DNA of 48,462 nt from an uncultured Chlorobiaceae bacterium. GTDB taxonomy: Bacteria; Bacteroidota; Chlorobiia; Chlorobiales; Chlorobiaceae. The position numbers and the translations under genes were made by a program. The stretch's first letter is position 1. Each line of letters begins with the position of its first letter. The notes beneath the pieces were generated by a model. The model worked only from the letters and a program-made list of their open reading frames with translations. It made no database searches and was not told the origin of the DNA. Location: NCBI GenBank assembly GCA_903824295.1, contig CAIJWE010000056.1, forward strand, positions 1 to 48,462, written 5' to 3'. Below, in pieces: positions 24,368 through 33,144 of this stretch.

Positions 24368-25195
24368 TTATTTGCCATGACGACCCTGTAATGAATGCTC
24401 ATCCTTTTCCACCTTAATGCCAACCAGACGCCAGGATGTCCCATAAAGTGAAACGCTCTGCCAGCATGCTGTTTTTCGGACGTCACGGTCAGTTAAATTT
24501 GCCTTTCTGAACCGGTATGCGCCATTACCCCGTTCTGTTTGTGCAATTTTTTTCGCCAGCAGGAGAAGCTCTTTATAGGAATGAAACGGTGGCGAGGTAA
24601 AGAGATTCAGCCCTACCTGTTCACGATCAACATCATAGAGTATTCTCCCTCCCCTCTCCATTACCCAGATATCCATCTGCCCACCCTGCACTTTCGGCCT
24701 GATGATCTCTCCGAGAAACTGTTCCGGATGAAACAGGATGCTGACCGCTCCGATAAAACGCCCGGAAGGGCTGAAAACCGGATATTCGGCATCAACAGCC
24801 TCATCACCCTCAACCGAACGGAACACCGCACTCAATACCGGTTTGTGCCGCTTCAGAATCTGCCTGACATGCAACTGATCTGAAATATCGGTACCCTCTA
24901 CAGAACGATACCGGGCAGGCTCAACCGTTTTCATCCTTCCATAGGCGTCAATGGCGGAACAATCAATCGTATAACTGAACTCGCTGCAAGTCGCCGCAAG
25001 AATCCGTCGGGCATCGTCACCCGTCAAACCTGTTTTGCCAAGCTCTTTTGCCGCTTTCTTCAAGCCACGATCAAGACGGGCAAATTCAGCCGTCACCTGC
25101 TGCCGGGTGTTTACAAGCGTTGCGGACGGCTTTGCTGCAAAGGCTGAAGGCAGAGCAAACAGAAAACAGAACAGCAGAAGAAACAGATTTTTCAT
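24368..25195 (-). CDS. exported Cache-like sensor domain protein
   Basis: A 275-aa protein with a clear signal peptide (MKNLFLLLFCFLFALPSAFA) and no further membrane span, so it is periplasmic. The remainder resembles a dCache/PDC extracellular sensor domain: a long N-terminal helix, then YRSVEGTDISDQLHVRQILK, VFSPSGRFIGAVSILFHPEQ, and DIWVMERGGRILYDVDREQVG. Such domains normally sit on chemoreceptors or kinases; here the domain is free-standing, perhaps a ligand-binding partner of a nearby sensor (inference). GGGGAG is placed 8 nt before the ATG. Confidence 0.75.
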   Translation of the reverse strand: MKNLFLLLFCFLFALPSAFAAKPSATLVNTRQQVTAEFARLDRGLKKAAKELGKTGLTGDDARRILAATCSEFSYTIDCSAIDAYGRMKTVEPARYRSVEGTDISDQLHVRQILKRHKPVLSAVFRSVEGDEAVDAEYPVFSPSGRFIGAVSILFHPEQFLGEIIRPKVQGGQMDIWVMERGGRILYDVDREQVGLNLFTSPPFHSYKELLLLAKKIAQTERGNGAYRFRKANLTDRDVRKTACWQSVSLYGTSWRLVGIKVEKDEHSLQGRHGK

Positions 25196-25285
25196 AGTGA
25201 AGCTCCCCTAATTTTTTTTGTAAAAGTAAACAACAGTTGCACTCTCATGCTAAAACCATTTTTTGCGCCTGGATACCTTCGAACA

Positions 25286-28030
25286 TCAGTCCGGAAGCTG
25301 ATAGCCTTTTTCGCGAAACAGGCGGAGCACGGCATCCACCACAACAGGATCGAATAAGCTGCCACGATGGGTCTCAATCTCACTTATGGCAGCGTCAATG
25401 CCCAAGGAGGCTCGGTAAGGTCTATTTGAGGCCATGGCTTCAAGCACATCGGCTACGGCAAGTATGCGGGATTCAGGACGCGTATCTTCTCCTTTCAGAC
25501 CCTGCGGGTAACCGCTGCCATCCATACGCTCGTGATGCTCCCGGATGATTTGTGCAATCGGCAGAGGGAACTCGACATCATGGAGGATTTGATAGCCATT
25601 TACAGCATGAGTCTTGATGAGCTCAAACTCGATTGCTGACAATTTACCCGGTTTGGTAAGTATCTGGCCAGGTATGCTTATTTTGCCTATATCGTGCACT
25701 AAACCGATAAGTTGCATTGTTTGACACGTCTCTTCGCTCCAACCCATTTCCCGAGCTATATCCGCCGCGATCTGGCCAACACGACGCTCATGACCCGCGG
25801 TATAGGGATCATGTGCTTCCACAACGTTTGCTACAGCCTGGAGAGTGCTTTTCATTGCACCTTCCAACTGTTTTACATAGTCACTTATCTTTTGTTCTGC
25901 AACTTTACTTTCACTGACATCTCGAGCGGTGACGACTGAGCCAACGAGAAGACCTTCCTTGTCGCGTATAGGTGCGTAGTTGTAGCTTCCAATCCACGTT
26001 TCACCGCTATCCTTTCGGAGCAGTCTGAATTCGACTCCTGTACCGGTTTCACCCCGCAGAGCTCTCGACACAATCCAATTTTCCAGAGGAACAAATTCTC
26101 CAGTAAGGAGGTAAACTTCAAGAAACTTTGGATACTCTTCGAGCGTCAGGGGACACTCCTCTTTGTTCCTGAACTTGTGAAATGTTGCAAAAGCCTCATT
26201 ATAGTGGATGAAGTCTCCCTTGATATCAGAGATAAAGAGAGCATCGCTCATACTGGCCAAAGCGGCTTGCAGTTTTAAACGGCCATCTGCAACAAGTTGT
26301 TCCGCCCTCTTGTGCTCGGTTATATCCTCCTTGACCCCCACAAAATTGGTTATTATGCCCTCGATATTCCGAATGGCGGAGATAATCACACGTTCCCAGT
26401 AAAGCTCACCGTTCTTCTTTTTGTTTTGCAGTTCACCACGCCAGATATTGCCTGCAAGAATGGTGTTCCAGAGATCTTCATAGACCGATTTCGGCGTCAG
26501 GCCTGACTTAAGAATGCGTGGATTTTTTCCCGATACCTCTTCGGAAGTATACCCTGTTTGCACGGAAAACATCGGGTTGACGTATTCGATGTTGCCATGG
26601 ATATCAGTCATGACCACAATAGCGGGATTTTGCTCCACGGCAACACTCATCTTTTTAAGTGCTGTCTCAGCCAGCTTGCGTTTGGTTATGTTATCAAAAA
26701 CGACAGCAAAGTAATCTTTTTGCACACTGTAAACCGAAAGTTCAAGCCAGATGCTCAATGGCAGAAATTGAAGCTCCAATCGTTCATGTTTACCCGTTGT
26801 TGCAACCCGGCCATAAATTTCAAGGAACTCAGGTTGTATCTGATGAATGCCGGGGATAACTTCTGAAACCCTTTTGCCCTCAACCTCTCTCAGCCCGGTA
26901 AGTTTTTCGAAACTTGGGTTTACAAGTTCATAGATAAAATCAACCGGTCGCCCCTCTTCGAAGACCATGCGGCAATAGGCAAAGCCATTGAGCATGTTGT
27001 CAAAGAGTGAATTGAAGCGCTCATTACTTTCCCTGAGTGCTTCTTCTGTCTGCTTTCGTTCAGTAATATCGATAACCGTACCGATATAACGATTCGCCTC
27101 TCCATTTTCGTTGAATAAAGGCTGGCCTCGGGCCATAATCCAATGAATGGAGCCATCAGGGTAACAAACCCGGTACTCGAAATCCAACTCTTGTGCGTTG
27201 TCCGCAGCCACAGTAACGCCCAGGATTGCTTTCTCCCGGTCATCAGGATGAACAGAATCTGCCCAAAGTCTGAACGATGGTTTTTCACCACCCCTTGTCA
27301 AACCGTACAAAGACCATACCTCGTCGGACCAGATATTCTCATCGGTTTCCAGGTTCCATTCCCAAACACCGGCATACGCAGCTTTCAGCGCCTGGCTGAA
27401 CCTTATTTTACTTTCAATGATATCCGTCTCTATGTGCCGCTGCCCTGTAATATCAAAAAGAATAACCCTGCATGCATTTTCAGCATCACCAATTCCAGCT
27501 TCAATGCGAACAGTGCAGCCTGAAAGCATCGGGTTAATCCGGGGAAGCTGACAAGCATTTGCTAAAAACGTCACGTCGCAGTATCCATTTTTTCTCTTGG
27601 TGAACACTGTTTCGAGCAGATTATCAATTGCTCGATAGTCCTCTGGCAGAACAAATTTTTTTAACGACAAACCAGGTAAATGAGATCGATTAACTCCAAG
27701 CAGTTTGGCGGAAGTCAGGTTTGCCTGCTGAATTTTGCTGTCTCTGCCCAAAGTCAAATAGCCGACTGGTGCAAAGTCATAAAGTTCAGTGTACTTAGCG
27801 AGACTATCCTCAACCTCAACCCTGGTTTTGACTAACTCTTCCTGCTGCATTTCAAGCTCTATTCGGTGCACTTCGAGCTCATGGACCAGCCTGAGTATCT
27901 CTTCGGGTGAAGTGTTTGTGCCAAGTGCTGAGACGCCTGTGCCAAGATATTTTTGCTTCAGACGCTCTTCAGCCAGAGCGCATAATTCTTTGGAAGTTGA
28001 GAGGTTAATACTTTTTTGCTTTTTTGCCAT
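25286..28030 (-). CDS. multi-PAS HD-GYP cyclic-di-GMP phosphodiesterase
   Basis: A 914-aa cytoplasmic signalling protein. Five PAS-type domains lie in a row: about 70-190, 212-330, 335-440 (FNSLFDNMLNGFAYCRMVFE), 450-570 and 580-710. A C-terminal HD-GYP domain follows with AGHERRVGQIA, LVHDIGKISIPGQIL, EHHERMDGSGYP, and ILAVADVLEAMASNRPYR. Family members hydrolyse cyclic-di-GMP with a di-iron centre; the HD and the HHE/GYP residues are all present. There is no receiver and no membrane segment. AGGGGG lies 9 nt before the start. A GGDEF remnant lies directly upstream. Confidence 0.92.
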   Translation of the reverse strand: MAKKQKSINLSTSKELCALAEERLKQKYLGTGVSALGTNTSPEEILRLVHELEVHRIELEMQQEELVKTRVEVEDSLAKYTELYDFAPVGYLTLGRDSKIQQANLTSAKLLGVNRSHLPGLSLKKFVLPEDYRAIDNLLETVFTKRKNGYCDVTFLANACQLPRINPMLSGCTVRIEAGIGDAENACRVILFDITGQRHIETDIIESKIRFSQALKAAYAGVWEWNLETDENIWSDEVWSLYGLTRGGEKPSFRLWADSVHPDDREKAILGVTVAADNAQELDFEYRVCYPDGSIHWIMARGQPLFNENGEANRYIGTVIDITERKQTEEALRESNERFNSLFDNMLNGFAYCRMVFEEGRPVDFIYELVNPSFEKLTGLREVEGKRVSEVIPGIHQIQPEFLEIYGRVATTGKHERLELQFLPLSIWLELSVYSVQKDYFAVVFDNITKRKLAETALKKMSVAVEQNPAIVVMTDIHGNIEYVNPMFSVQTGYTSEEVSGKNPRILKSGLTPKSVYEDLWNTILAGNIWRGELQNKKKNGELYWERVIISAIRNIEGIITNFVGVKEDITEHKRAEQLVADGRLKLQAALASMSDALFISDIKGDFIHYNEAFATFHKFRNKEECPLTLEEYPKFLEVYLLTGEFVPLENWIVSRALRGETGTGVEFRLLRKDSGETWIGSYNYAPIRDKEGLLVGSVVTARDVSESKVAEQKISDYVKQLEGAMKSTLQAVANVVEAHDPYTAGHERRVGQIAADIAREMGWSEETCQTMQLIGLVHDIGKISIPGQILTKPGKLSAIEFELIKTHAVNGYQILHDVEFPLPIAQIIREHHERMDGSGYPQGLKGEDTRPESRILAVADVLEAMASNRPYRASLGIDAAISEIETHRGSLFDPVVVDAVLRLFREKGYQLPD

Positions 28031-28109
28031 ATGAAGGAACCCCCTGTACCAAAAATAAAATTACCAGATATCGGAACAGTAGAACGGCGTTATAAACATA
28101 GCCGCCTTT

Positions 28110-28280
28110 CATTATTTTAGCCAGTTCTTCATGATATACCGTAAAACAATTCTGCCCACGACCCTTCGAAAAGCACATTGCACCGTCTGCATGTTTCATA
28201 AAAGCAAGTTCATTCTGCCCATGTTCAGGTAGTATTGCGATGCCGATGCCGCAACAACCTTGTTCTGCGGATTTCATCAA
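28110..28280 (-). pseudogene. C-terminal remnant of a GGDEF diguanylate cyclase
   Basis: The translated piece reads CCGIGIAILPEHGQNE, then ADGAMCFSKGRGQNCF. This corresponds to the end of a GGDEF domain (SIGIALFPEHG ... ADxAMYxAKxxGRN). The GGDEF motif itself and everything before it are missing: the upstream base lies only about 30 bp after the OsmC gene. The frame drifts on to a stop at 28005, inside the HD-GYP gene. It is a broken gene. Confidence 0.75.
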
Positions 28281-28287
28281 TCCCTCA

Positions 28288-28311
28288 GGCGCCCTTCAGC
28301 CGGAGCGCCTA
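28288..28311 (-). terminator. hairpin after the OsmC gene
   Basis: AGGCGCCC and GAGCGCCT form an 8-bp stem with one G-T pair and an 8-nt loop, 2 bp past the OsmC stop. No T run follows. Confidence 0.45.
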
Positions 28312-28313
28312 AA

Positions 28314-28727
28314 TTACATAACTTCCGTGCTCCATGTCACGGCACACCCCGAGGCTCTGAGCATCGCCGCCACACTACAGTATTTCTCCATTGAAAGAGC
28401 GGTTGCTTTTTTAAGGTCAGCAAGGGTGCCATCGGGACTGTTAAGGCGGTACTTCAGATGGATTGAGGTAAAAACCTTCGGATGCTCTTCTGCCCTTTCG
28501 GCGTCAAGAGCAACTTCAAGGAGTATCAGCTCTTTTCTCATTTTTTTGAGAATGGCAATAACATCCATCATTGAGCAGGCGCCAAGAGCCTCAAGTACCG
28601 TATCCATAGGTGAGGCGTATTTGGCCGGGCCTGAAAAATCCATTGTTGCGTCGAAACAGGTTTTATGACCTTTTTCGTTCACGCCAAAAAGCGGCAGTTT
28701 TCCTGTAAACGTAACGGTAGCATGCAT
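28314..28727 (-). CDS. OsmC/YhfA-family protein
   Basis: A 137-aa OsmC-like protein. Features: ATVTFTGKLPLFG, DFSGPAKYASPMDTVLEALG, then ACSMMDVIAILKKMRKEL with the conserved Cys, and C-terminal KATALSMEKYCSVAAMLRAS with the second Cys. OsmC proteins reduce organic hydroperoxides with these two cysteines; YhfA-type members have unclear substrates. The ATG at 28727 is preferred over the ORF opening at 28793, because MHATVTFTG is the normal family start. Confidence 0.87.
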   Translation of the reverse strand: MHATVTFTGKLPLFGVNEKGHKTCFDATMDFSGPAKYASPMDTVLEALGACSMMDVIAILKKMRKELILLEVALDAERAEEHPKVFTSIHLKYRLNSPDGTLADLKKATALSMEKYCSVAAMLRASGCAVTWSTEVM

Positions 28728-28980
28728 ATTATGAAAAGAAACAGAACTGGTTAAAAAAACACTACAGAACACAGGGTTTCGGACTTTATGCATCCTGCCT
28801 CAGTATCTGCAATACCGCTTTATCATGAAACTTATAGATAGTGGCGATGGTTAAAGGAACAACATGGAAAATGAACCAAAAAGTGTAGATTACTGCAAGT
28901 ATGCGAAATCATACCGCTTCGCCTTATCTCTTAGTGAAAACAATTGACCGTCAGCAGAGCAACACATTCAACGATATTAT

Positions 28981-29430
28981 ATGAATGATCTTTTGCAGAA
29001 ACCAAGGAAAGTTTATGTCTCAAGAACAATTGAGTTCAATGCTGCTCATCGGCTTTTCAATCCGCTCTGGACAGAGAGTGAAAACTTTAAAACTTACGGA
29101 AAATGCAGCAACAAATACGGGCACGGGCATAATTATCTGCTTGAAATCACCATCAGGGGCTTCGTTAACAACAATACAGGCTTTCTTTTTGACCTGAAAG
29201 AGCTTAAGAACATCCTTGAAGAGGAGATCATTGCGAGATTTGACCACCGTCATCTGAATCATGACGTGCCGGAATTGCGGGAATGTGTACCTACAACTGA
29301 AGTGCTCGCCGTGTTGATATGGGACATACTTGAGGAACGACTGCTTGCCATCAATAATCGGGAGATCTCTCTCCATGAAGTCAAACTATATGAAACAGGA
29401 AAAAATGCCGTCAGATATCTTGGAGAGTAA
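28981..29430 (+). CDS. 6-pyruvoyl-tetrahydropterin synthase / QueD family
   Basis: A 149-aa PTPS/QueD enzyme that converts dihydroneopterin triphosphate. The zinc ligands are His23 (FNAAHRLF) and His48/His50 (KYGHGHNY); Cys42 (YGKCSNKYG) is the catalytic Cys position. DHRHLNHDV provides the catalytic His and VKLYETGKN the substrate Glu. It overlaps the GTP cyclohydrolase I gene, which makes its substrate. Green sulfur bacteria make biopterin-like pteridines (limipterin), and that pathway needs exactly this pair, so PTPS fits better than QueD. No queuosine genes are nearby. Confidence 0.85.
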   Translation: MNDLLQKPRKVYVSRTIEFNAAHRLFNPLWTESENFKTYGKCSNKYGHGHNYLLEITIRGFVNNNTGFLFDLKELKNILEEEIIARFDHRHLNHDVPELRECVPTTEVLAVLIWDILEERLLAINNREISLHEVKLYETGKNAVRYLGE

Positions 29431-30061
29431 CCCGCTTCCAACAGGTCGCGGAAGCTGTTGCGATGATGATGACTGCCCTTCGGACATAACGGAATCTGAT
29501 CCGATGATGCTTGATGGATTGTCGAAAGCGGTTACGGCCATGCTTGAAGGGATCGGTGAAGACCCTCAGCGCGAAGGACTGCTGAAAACACCTGAACGGG
29601 TTGCAAAATCGCTTCGTTTTCTGACAAAAGGATACCGTCAGAATCCTGATGAGCTTTTAAGAAAGGCTGTTTTTACCGAGGCTTATGATGAGATGGTGCT
29701 GGTGAGGGATATTGACCTCTTTTCAATGTGCGAACACCATATGCTGCCCTTTTTCGGCAAGGCTCATGTTGCCTATATTCCTGACGGAAAAATTGTGGGT
29801 CTATCAAAGCTTGCTCGAGTGGTTGATGTTTTTGCGCGCCGCCTGCAGGTACAGGAGCGGCTAACCCAGCAGATACGCGACGCCATACAGAAGGTACTGA
29901 ACCCGAAAGGAGTCGCAGTCGTCATTGAGGCAAGGCATCTCTGCATGGTGATGCGTGGCGTCGAAAAAATCAATTCCATCACCACAACCTCGGCCATGTC
30001 GGGGCAATTCATTACTTCAGAGTCCACAAGAGGTGAATTTCTGCGTCTGATCAAGCCGTAG
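29405..30061 (+). CDS. folE: GTP cyclohydrolase I
   Basis: A 218-aa FolE-type enzyme, first step of tetrahydrofolate and pterin synthesis. Motifs: [19 protein letters not shown], zinc and active site [20 protein letters not shown] (Cys-His-His), [27 protein letters not shown] with the third zinc Cys. The ATG at 29405 overlaps the PTPS gene and has AGGA 5 nt upstream. The first 35 residues are a non-conserved acidic stretch with [12 protein letters not shown]. Starts at 29375 and 29390 are alternatives. Confidence 0.93.
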   Translation: MPSDILESNPLPTGRGSCCDDDDCPSDITESDPMMLDGLSKAVTAMLEGIGEDPQREGLLKTPERVAKSLRFLTKGYRQNPDELLRKAVFTEAYDEMVLVRDIDLFSMCEHHMLPFFGKAHVAYIPDGKIVGLSKLARVVDVFARRLQVQERLTQQIRDAIQKVLNPKGVAVVIEARHLCMVMRGVEKINSITTTSAMSGQFITSESTRGEFLRLIKP

Positions 30062-30083
30062 CAATCCTCGCGGCTCACCCCAT

Positions 30084-30110
30084 CTGTCCCGGATCCTATA
30101 CCCGGGACAG
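30084..30110. terminator. hairpin between convergent folE and hupD
   Basis: CTGTCCCGG and CCGGGACAG form a perfect 9-bp G+C-rich stem with a 9-nt loop in the 68-bp gap between two convergent genes. There is no T run, but the position suits a shared terminator. Confidence 0.6.
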
Positions 30111-30129
30111 GAAGCGGGAAGAGACAACG

Positions 30130-30606
30130 CTACCCTTCAGCCAGCCAACCCTCCAAAATAGCCCGTCCACTCTCTACCGCTTCAGGAAGCAACAGCAAAA
30201 CTTCGGCGCTCAATTCCATGGAGAGCTCAAGCTCTTTGGGAGGAATACCAATCAGGACAATCTCGCGGGGCATTTTGCCACGCAGTCGAGCAAGCCCGAT
30301 CAACTCGCTGAACCCCATCTGATGGGATGACATCTTGCGGTGGATAAAGGCAGGCAACTCCTCGTTGCGATAAACATAGACCCGGCGATCATACTCTACA
30401 GGAATCAGAGCATCAAAAACAATGACCGCATCGCAGGACTCAATGTAGTCGAGCAGGTAGATCCCCTGGGTTCCACCATCAATGCAGTGCACAGTGGAGG
30501 GCAGATCAAGCGTCTCCTGAAAACAGTTGAGCGCGGCCACACCAAACCCCTCATCTCCATGGAGCACATTGCCAAGACCGATAATATTGATTCGATTGTA
30601 CTTCAC
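30130..30606 (-). CDS. hupD: NiFe-hydrogenase maturation protease
   Basis: A 158-aa HupD/HyaD-type endopeptidase that trims the C-terminus of the hydrogenase large subunit once nickel is loaded. Motifs: IIGLGNVLHGDEGFGV with the nickel-sensing Glu/Asp, DGGTQGIYLLDYI, VIVFDALIP (Asp), and SSHQMGFSELIGLARL (His). It follows hupC after a hairpin in the same direction. Confidence 0.9.
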   Translation of the reverse strand: MKYNRINIIGLGNVLHGDEGFGVAALNCFQETLDLPSTVHCIDGGTQGIYLLDYIESCDAVIVFDALIPVEYDRRVYVYRNEELPAFIHRKMSSHQMGFSELIGLARLRGKMPREIVLIGIPPKELELSMELSAEVLLLLPEAVESGRAILEGWLAEG

Positions 30607-30637
30607 TTCAGACTATGATTGATTGACCAATATGACA

Positions 30638-30673
30638 AAAGCCCACTGCGGGTTAACCCCTGCAATGGGCTTT
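30638..30673 (-). terminator. hairpin between hupC and hupD
   Basis: AAAGCCCA pairs with TGGGCTTT, with an inner TGC/GCA stem and a GGGTTAACCC palindrome in the loop. On the minus strand it is followed by TTGTCAT. It would lower hupD expression relative to hupSLC. Confidence 0.6.
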
Positions 30674-30713
30674 ACTTTTACAGAACAAAATAAGCACTCC
30701 TCGCCACCACCCT

Positions 30714-31397
30714 TCACACAGGCTCTTCCTCTACCTTGTGCTTGTAGCCGGTAATAATCGAAGAGGTAACACTGGTGCGATCGACCACATCGTGACGGAT
30801 AACCGCATAGAGGTGCATGATAACATAGATTGGTAACATCCATGACCCCAGATGGTGTGTAAAATGCAGGGTGTAGCTGCCGCCAAAAAGCGGAATCATC
30901 CAGCCAAACAAGGTTTCACTAAACCCGGCCGGATTGTTTTCACCATACATCGCAAGACCCGAAAAAATCATAAAGGTCGATCCGCAGAAGATAAAGAGAA
31001 AATGAGCCAGGGCAGCGACAGGGTTGTGACCGACATAGTTCGGCTCATCCGAACGCAGAAAGAGATAGGACTCAACCTGCTCCCTGAAGGGCTTGCCCCA
31101 CCAGGAGGGTGACCAAGGTCTGAAACCGCCAAAGCGGGCGTATTTATCACCACCAAAGAGCGCCCAGTAGAGGCGGAAAAGAAAGTTGGCGATAAAAATA
31201 AAGGCAAAAGCAAAGTGCATATAGCGCCACCAGGCCATGCCCTTGTACCAGACCGCCTCACCGAGCGGAGGGCTCAGCAAGGGGGCGGCGATATACATTC
31301 CTGTTGCAAAAAGAACCACCATGCACAGGGCATTGATCCAGTGATAAAGCCTGACTGGCAGCCTCCAGACATAGATTTCTTCAATTATTCTCCCCAT
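30714..31397 (-). CDS. hupC: NiFe-hydrogenase b-type cytochrome subunit
   Basis: A 227-aa integral membrane cytochrome b that passes electrons from the uptake hydrogenase to quinone. Four membrane segments are visible: WINALCMVVLFATGMYI, MHFAFAFIFIANFLFRLYW, ALAHFLFIFCGSTFMIFSG, and MLPIYVIMHLYAVI. Heme ligand histidines occur in LYHW, MHFAF, FTHHLG and MHLYAVIRHD. The ATG at 31397 (MGRIIEEIYVW) is chosen over an upstream in-frame opening at 31445 that would overlap hupL. It is downstream of hupL by 13 bp. Confidence 0.92.
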   Translation of the reverse strand: MGRIIEEIYVWRLPVRLYHWINALCMVVLFATGMYIAAPLLSPPLGEAVWYKGMAWWRYMHFAFAFIFIANFLFRLYWALFGGDKYARFGGFRPWSPSWWGKPFREQVESYLFLRSDEPNYVGHNPVAALAHFLFIFCGSTFMIFSGLAMYGENNPAGFSETLFGWMIPLFGGSYTLHFTHHLGSWMLPIYVIMHLYAVIRHDVVDRTSVTSSIITGYKHKVEEEPV

Positions 31398-31410
31398 GAC
31401 ACAGCTCCGT

Positions 31411-33129
31411 TTAGACGATTGTAACTGAGGTAATCTCCTTGCCATTCATATCAAAGAGATGAGAGGCACAGGCAAGACAGGGATCGAATGAGTGAACCGT
31501 CCTGAGAATCTCCAGCGGCTGTTCAGGATTGAGCATAGGAGTTCCCTTCAATGCCGACTCATAAGCCCCTGAATTACCATTGACATCGCGTGGAGAGGCG
31601 TTCCAGGTGGAGGGCACAACAATCTGGTACTCCTTGATCTTCTGCTCCTTGATGTGAATCCAGTGACCGAGCGAGCCGCGCGGAGCTTCAGTATAACCGA
31701 ATCCCTTACACTCATCAGGCCAGGTTGAGGGATCCCACCGATCACTGTTAAAGGTACGGAGGTCACCGGTTTTGATATTGGCAATGAGTTGGTCATAGTA
31801 ATGGCGCATGAACCCGGCGGTCTGCTTGCATTCGATTCCGCGGGCCGCAGTACGACCAAGAGTTGAAAAGAGCGCTTCAGGACCGACGCCAAGCTTTGAA
31901 AGCACCATGCCAACCGTATCCTTGATCATTGCGTCACCCTTTGCATAGCCAACCAGCACGCGAGCCAAGGGACCAACCTCCATCGGATGGTTTCTCCAAC
32001 GGGGTGTCTTCAGCCAACTGTATTTCTTGTCGGTATCAAGATGCTCAAAAGGTGGCTTGGGGCCGGTATACTTGGGATTAGTCTCCCCCTGCCAAGGATG
32101 AAGGCCCTTGCCGTCTCCCTTGGAATAGGTATACCAACTGTGGCTAACCTCTTCGGTAACTTCCGCGGCATCCCTCGGATCAACATCAATAACCATGCTG
32201 AGATCCTTGTTCAGAATAGCCCCTCTCGGCCAAAGCAATGTCTTGAAATCATCAAGCGTCGTCTCGGGAAAATCACCATAACTGAGATAATTGCCAAGGC
32301 CACCACCATGCAGCCACTCCTTGTAGTATCCCGCAATGGCAAGAAGATCCGGGATATAAACCTGATCGATAAAGGTGTTGGTATCATCAATAATTTTCTT
32401 GATCATCATCAAGCGCTCAATATTGATGGCCGTATCACTGTTCGGATCAATCGCACAGGCCATGCCACCCACCAGATAATTTGGGTGCGGATTCTTTCCG
32501 CCGAAAATAGTCTGAATCTTGACAATCTCTTTTTGAAAGTCAAGTGCCTCCAGATAGTGCGCCACCGCAATAAGGTTCACTTCCGGTGGAAGCTTGTAGG
32601 CTGGATGACCCCAGTAACCGTTTGAAAAAATGCCAAGCTGACCACTCTCGACAAACCCGACAAGACGTTGCTGCAAATCCTTGAAGTAGCCTACCGATGA
32701 TTTAGGCCACGGGGAGATGCTCTGAGCAATAGCCGACGCCTGTTTTGGATCAGCCTTCAGGGCACTGACCACATCAACCCAGTCAAACGCATGAAGATGG
32801 TAAAAGTGCACCAGATGATCCTGGGTCACCTGGGTTGCGTTCATCAGGTTTCTGATAATACGGGCATTGGTTGGAATGGTAATTTTCAGTGCGTCCTCGA
32901 CGCAGCGAACCGATGCCAGAGCATGTACCGTCGTGCAGACACCGCAGATACGCTCTGTAAAGGCCCACGCCTCTCTGGGGTCGCGTCCCTTCAGGATCAC
33001 CTCTATACCACGCCACATCGTGCCACTGGAGTAGGCATCCTCAATTACATTGCTGTCGTTCAGCTTCGCCTCTATTCTCAAATGTCCCTCAATACGAGGA
33101 ATTGGATCAACAACTATTTTTCTGGCCAT
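31411..33129 (-). CDS. hupL: NiFe-hydrogenase large subunit
   Basis: The 572-aa catalytic subunit of a group 1 membrane-bound uptake hydrogenase. The N-terminal nickel ligands lie in ERICGVCTTVHALAS (Cys62, Cys65). The C-terminal pair is in DPCLACASH (Cys551, Cys554). The chain ends 15 residues past His557 (LFDMNGKEITSVTIV), the extension removed by the maturation protease. IPRIEGHLRIEA near the N-terminus is typical. It oxidises H2 at the periplasmic face of the membrane. Confidence 0.96.
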   Translation of the reverse strand: MARKIVVDPIPRIEGHLRIEAKLNDSNVIEDAYSSGTMWRGIEVILKGRDPREAWAFTERICGVCTTVHALASVRCVEDALKITIPTNARIIRNLMNATQVTQDHLVHFYHLHAFDWVDVVSALKADPKQASAIAQSISPWPKSSVGYFKDLQQRLVGFVESGQLGIFSNGYWGHPAYKLPPEVNLIAVAHYLEALDFQKEIVKIQTIFGGKNPHPNYLVGGMACAIDPNSDTAINIERLMMIKKIIDDTNTFIDQVYIPDLLAIAGYYKEWLHGGGLGNYLSYGDFPETTLDDFKTLLWPRGAILNKDLSMVIDVDPRDAAEVTEEVSHSWYTYSKGDGKGLHPWQGETNPKYTGPKPPFEHLDTDKKYSWLKTPRWRNHPMEVGPLARVLVGYAKGDAMIKDTVGMVLSKLGVGPEALFSTLGRTAARGIECKQTAGFMRHYYDQLIANIKTGDLRTFNSDRWDPSTWPDECKGFGYTEAPRGSLGHWIHIKEQKIKEYQIVVPSTWNASPRDVNGNSGAYESALKGTPMLNPEQPLEILRTVHSFDPCLACASHLFDMNGKEITSVTIV

Positions 33130-33144
33130 GAGCTACTCCCTGGG

